Below are positions 60,951 through 64,000 of a DNA stretch of 64,000 bases, piece after piece (the stretch's first letter is position 1; each line of letters starts with the position of its first letter). Source of the DNA: Eudromia elegans (taxonomy: Eukaryota; Chordata; Aves; Tinamiformes; Tinamidae); the NCBI GenBank assembly GCA_003342815.1, contig PTEX01000145.1:1828201-1892200 (forward strand), read 5' to 3'. The translations under genes and the position numbers were made by a program. The notes beneath the pieces were generated by a model. It was not told where the DNA came from and made no database searches. It saw only the letters and a program-made list of their open reading frames with translations.

Positions 60951-63889
60951 AAACCACTATGAACTGTAGCATTTTTTAAGAGTAAAGTTCATAAGCATCC
61001 AAGTTTAAAGTTCTTACTCAGGATATCAGGATGTTTCTGCCTATTGGTATTCCTTGTAAAAGTACAAAATCTAAACACTTGCTATTCAATAGGTCACAGA
61101 GGAACTCAAAAGTTGAAGTTTTCTTGACTTTATGCCCCTGAACTGTCATTTAATTTTGCCAGGCTTTTTTGTGCCATATTTTGGAGATTTTTTCACACTT
61201 ATTTATAATTCTTTGTATATTGTATCAGCCTCGTTGAAACATTTTTCTGTGTCTGAGATATGCCTAGCACCACGGGATTAAGCTGTATTTCAAACCTTCA
61301 GAGTTTACCAGACTACACACAATGAACAGAACAGATCACACTAGTTGTGAGACCCAGTTGCAAAATAAAATGTAATTATGTGAAACAACTCTAAAATTAT
61401 TTCTTGAGGTATGGTTTTCCTCTACCGTTAAAGAAAACCTCTTTTTTATTGAGTCTTTTGATGGAGGAGGAATAGACATATTTCATTATATTTTCATTCA
61501 TCGTATTTGCCCATCAGAAGACACAAAAGGCGAGCGACGTGCCCAAGCAGAGTAACACTCCCTAGAAAATTTAAGTAGCACAGTTTAGACTTGAGACTCC
61601 AGTTTTCTGCCAATATCTGGAGCTGTCTTAAATTTGTGGCTTTTTATGAGGTCCATTGTACATGCATGTCACTATGACTACAGTCTATTGTATGCAAATG
61701 TCTGTGGATCCCTGGAACTATTCTCTATTATTTTTCTGGAAGTGATTAAAATCTTGGACTTCTGCCTGTCATTCGTTATTCATTATTCATCAATTAAAAA
61801 GTTTGTGTCACAGGCAGAGAGCAGGAACAATCCAACAGGCTTGGGTAGCATAATGCATAATTAAAATGAATAATTTCAGTCAACAAATTCAAAATCTAAT
61901 CTCTTGGTAACGCTTCCAAATAAACCATGGTTGTTGACAAAAATGGCATTGCAAATTTTTGGCAAATAGAAAATAAAAGGTGAAATGAAACTCACATTTT
62001 TACTACATAGTTAATTTAACCATTTAGTTCTCCATTGGAACCTAGTTTTAAGCATGTGCATTACTGATGTCAGTGAAGGCTTCAAGAACAGATTGATCAG
62101 CTGGGAACATTGTTCTTCCTTTTCCAAAGCTAATATTAGCCTATATTAATGAATATTAGCCTACTCATTATCCCACAATTTGTATTTCTGAGGTAGTTAG
62201 TTGGATTCTAATTTAGTTATGATTTATGTTTATTTAAAATGGTCTATTTGAAATGCTCAGTATTATAGAGATGGTATCATTCAATGCAGTGCAGAGGTGA
62301 AAGGACTTGCCTTGACAGGAAAAAAAGGAATAAGACAGTTGCGTGATTCTCCTGCTAACTTAACTTTTAGGAAGGATAATATCTACAACTGAAATTTCCA
62401 TTAGCAGATTTAAATGAGAAAACTTACCACTAATGAATGGTAGAAAATCTTATATTAATTTCATACCTTTACTTGATAAATTCATTATTAGAATTCAAAC
62501 TAAAAGTTGCTTAGGGTAGTAGCTTAAAGATATTGTTTTAAGTCATTAAAATGTCACTGAACAGATGTCTTTATATATTGACCTACTTTTATATCTTGTT
62601 ACCCAGAAGCATCCCTTACTTTTAGCATAATAATATCTTAAGGAAGATGTAGTTGCAGGCATGATTTGAGCAAGCTTGATAAAAACATACAGCTTCTCTG
62701 AATCTCTCATGGATGGAATAATAATAATAAAATGGGAAAATAATGATTAAAAATAATGATTGAGTTTTGATGATCCCGACAATGAGTGGAGGTTACAAAT
62801 TATGAATTTGAAGTACAAAGAACTTGGTTATTGCAGAAAGGATCAAAGCTTATGAGGTTGAAGTGTTGAGTAGAAGAGAAGATCTGCAAGGGATCTGCAT
62901 AGTAATTGTTTTCCAGGGCAATATTTTCTCTTTTTGGATAGAAAATAATCTATACTGTAAGTTTTATAACTAACATCACATCGTTTTGCAAACGATCTTG
63001 CCTATGTTTGTTTCTATTCAAACATTTTTAGCTTACTCAAACAAACAAAAAAGTAGTTTAACCCATTTCCTTAAAAATCTACAGGCTAAAACTATCAACT
63101 TTTCTCCAGAAGCTAACCTTTGCTATCAAAAACCAAAACAAACGAAACAGCAAAATAAATGCCAATTGAATAGGCCCTTATTTATTTAGCATTTATGAGG
63201 GTTGTTGTGATTCTACCCTGCAGCTAGAATGACCACTTCAGCATAAACTTACTGGCACATAATAGAAAAGAGATACTACTTTTCTGACTCACCTCTCATC
63301 TGCTAGTGGTGACAGCTACTGTCTTTGGTGGACTAATGGTAGGATTCATCTGCCCCCAGTTAGCCATATAAAAGTTAGAGGTGTATGTCTGTGCTTTTTA
63401 CCCTTGGCTCCTTTTACATTCTGTGGAGATAAATATTCACCTCCAGAAGATCATTTTTTTCTCATCCCTATAAGCAAGACAGGTCACATGAATCATTTGC
63501 TGGAGGCTCTTATTTCTCTCTATTGACTCTACAGAGCCAAGTAGTAAGTAAGTAGCAAGACTGGGACTTCTGACTGCTGGAGGACTTGAATTAAAACAGA
63601 TGAATCATACCCAGAGTTTTCTTCTTAATCATTAGATTTCTGCAATTTAGAGACTTCAGCTCTGCAGGAGAATTACCAACAAGGGAGTTTCCTTTGACAG
63701 CTGTTAATGTGTATGCATGGTGGGTCCCTAAGTGTTGCCTTGGGTCATGCTGCTGAGCGCTTTCCTCTGAGTAATGTCTCTCTGAAGATGATTACCCATG
63801 GAGTAAAATGCCACATAGTTTGCATAAAGAGAGAAAATTATGCAATGGTAGTAGCATAGTAGCATTTTTAGGTAGAATTCACATGGGTT

Positions 63890-64000
63890 GAGAAGTGAAT
63901 AATTCCATAGCTTTGGAGATCTTCCAAACCTGCCTAGATGCCACCCTGTGCCACTGTGCTCTAGGTGTTCCTGCTGGAGCAGGGCAGTTGGACTAAATGA
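63890..64000 (+). mobile_element. CR1 LINE 3' end, cut by the window edge
   Basis: TTTGGAGATCTTCCAAACCT, GCCTAGATGCCACCCTGTGCC and GTTGGACTAAATGA match the CR1 3' UTR. The end of the element lies beyond the window. Confidence 0.9.

Larger units (their letters stand above)
59461..63889. other. Gene-free intergenic stretch
   Basis: No supported gene. Contains a polypyrimidine tract at 59935-60063, a CT run at about 60732-60756 and a GTTT repeat at about 60916-60950. The rest is AT-rich. Confidence 0.6.

Noticed and set aside
33043-64000. GPR37, TMEM229A or POT1, expected neighbours from the human 7q31 order
   Set aside because: No seven-helix or other matching reading frame is visible on either strand in the rest of the window.

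Overview
The window is vertebrate nuclear DNA, almost certainly from a bird. It has spliced genes with large introns, a CpG island, and several fragments of CR1 LINE retrotransposons. Two of these keep the typical avian CR1 3' end, with a tail close to ATTCTGTGATTCTATGA. No bacterial, phage, CRISPR, rRNA or tRNA feature was seen. Species cannot be told from the sequence.

Layout. (1) 1-3029, + strand: the 3' end of a GPI-anchored hyaluronidase of the SPAM1 (PH-20) type. It has a 90-bp penultimate exon (1260-1349) and a last exon (2370-3029); the large catalytic exon lies upstream of the window. (2) 3030-13300: non-coding, AT-rich, with homopolymers and a good CTCF-type motif near 8660. (3) 13300-14400: a C-rich degenerate minisatellite leading into a CpG island that is interrupted by a 433-base run of N. 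(4) 13766-33365, + strand: an ARL8-family small GTPase, probably the avian ARL8BL paralogue. Exons 2-7 are intact and encode residues 42-186 of a 186-residue protein. Exon 1 (41 residues, including the membrane-binding helix and P-loop) is not visible and should lie in the N gap. (5) 33366-64000: about 30 kb with no recognisable gene, holding CR1 fragments, simple repeats, inverted repeats and some unique AT-rich DNA that may be conserved non-coding sequence.

The two genes do not form a functional unit. The hyaluronidase acts at the cell surface on hyaluronan; ARL8 GTPases act on lysosomes. The context is still informative. SPAM1 lies in human 7q31 near GPR37, and human ARL8A lies beside GPR37L1 in 1q32. 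An ARL8 gene next to SPAM1 is therefore best read as the 2R-duplicate partner of ARL8A, kept in birds and apparently missing at the human locus. I found no new biological system. The most useful observations are this paralogue and its altered C-terminus, the assembly gap over exon 1, a perfect 20-bp inverted repeat in intron 2, a candidate insulator between the genes, and a CR1 copy with internal deletions.
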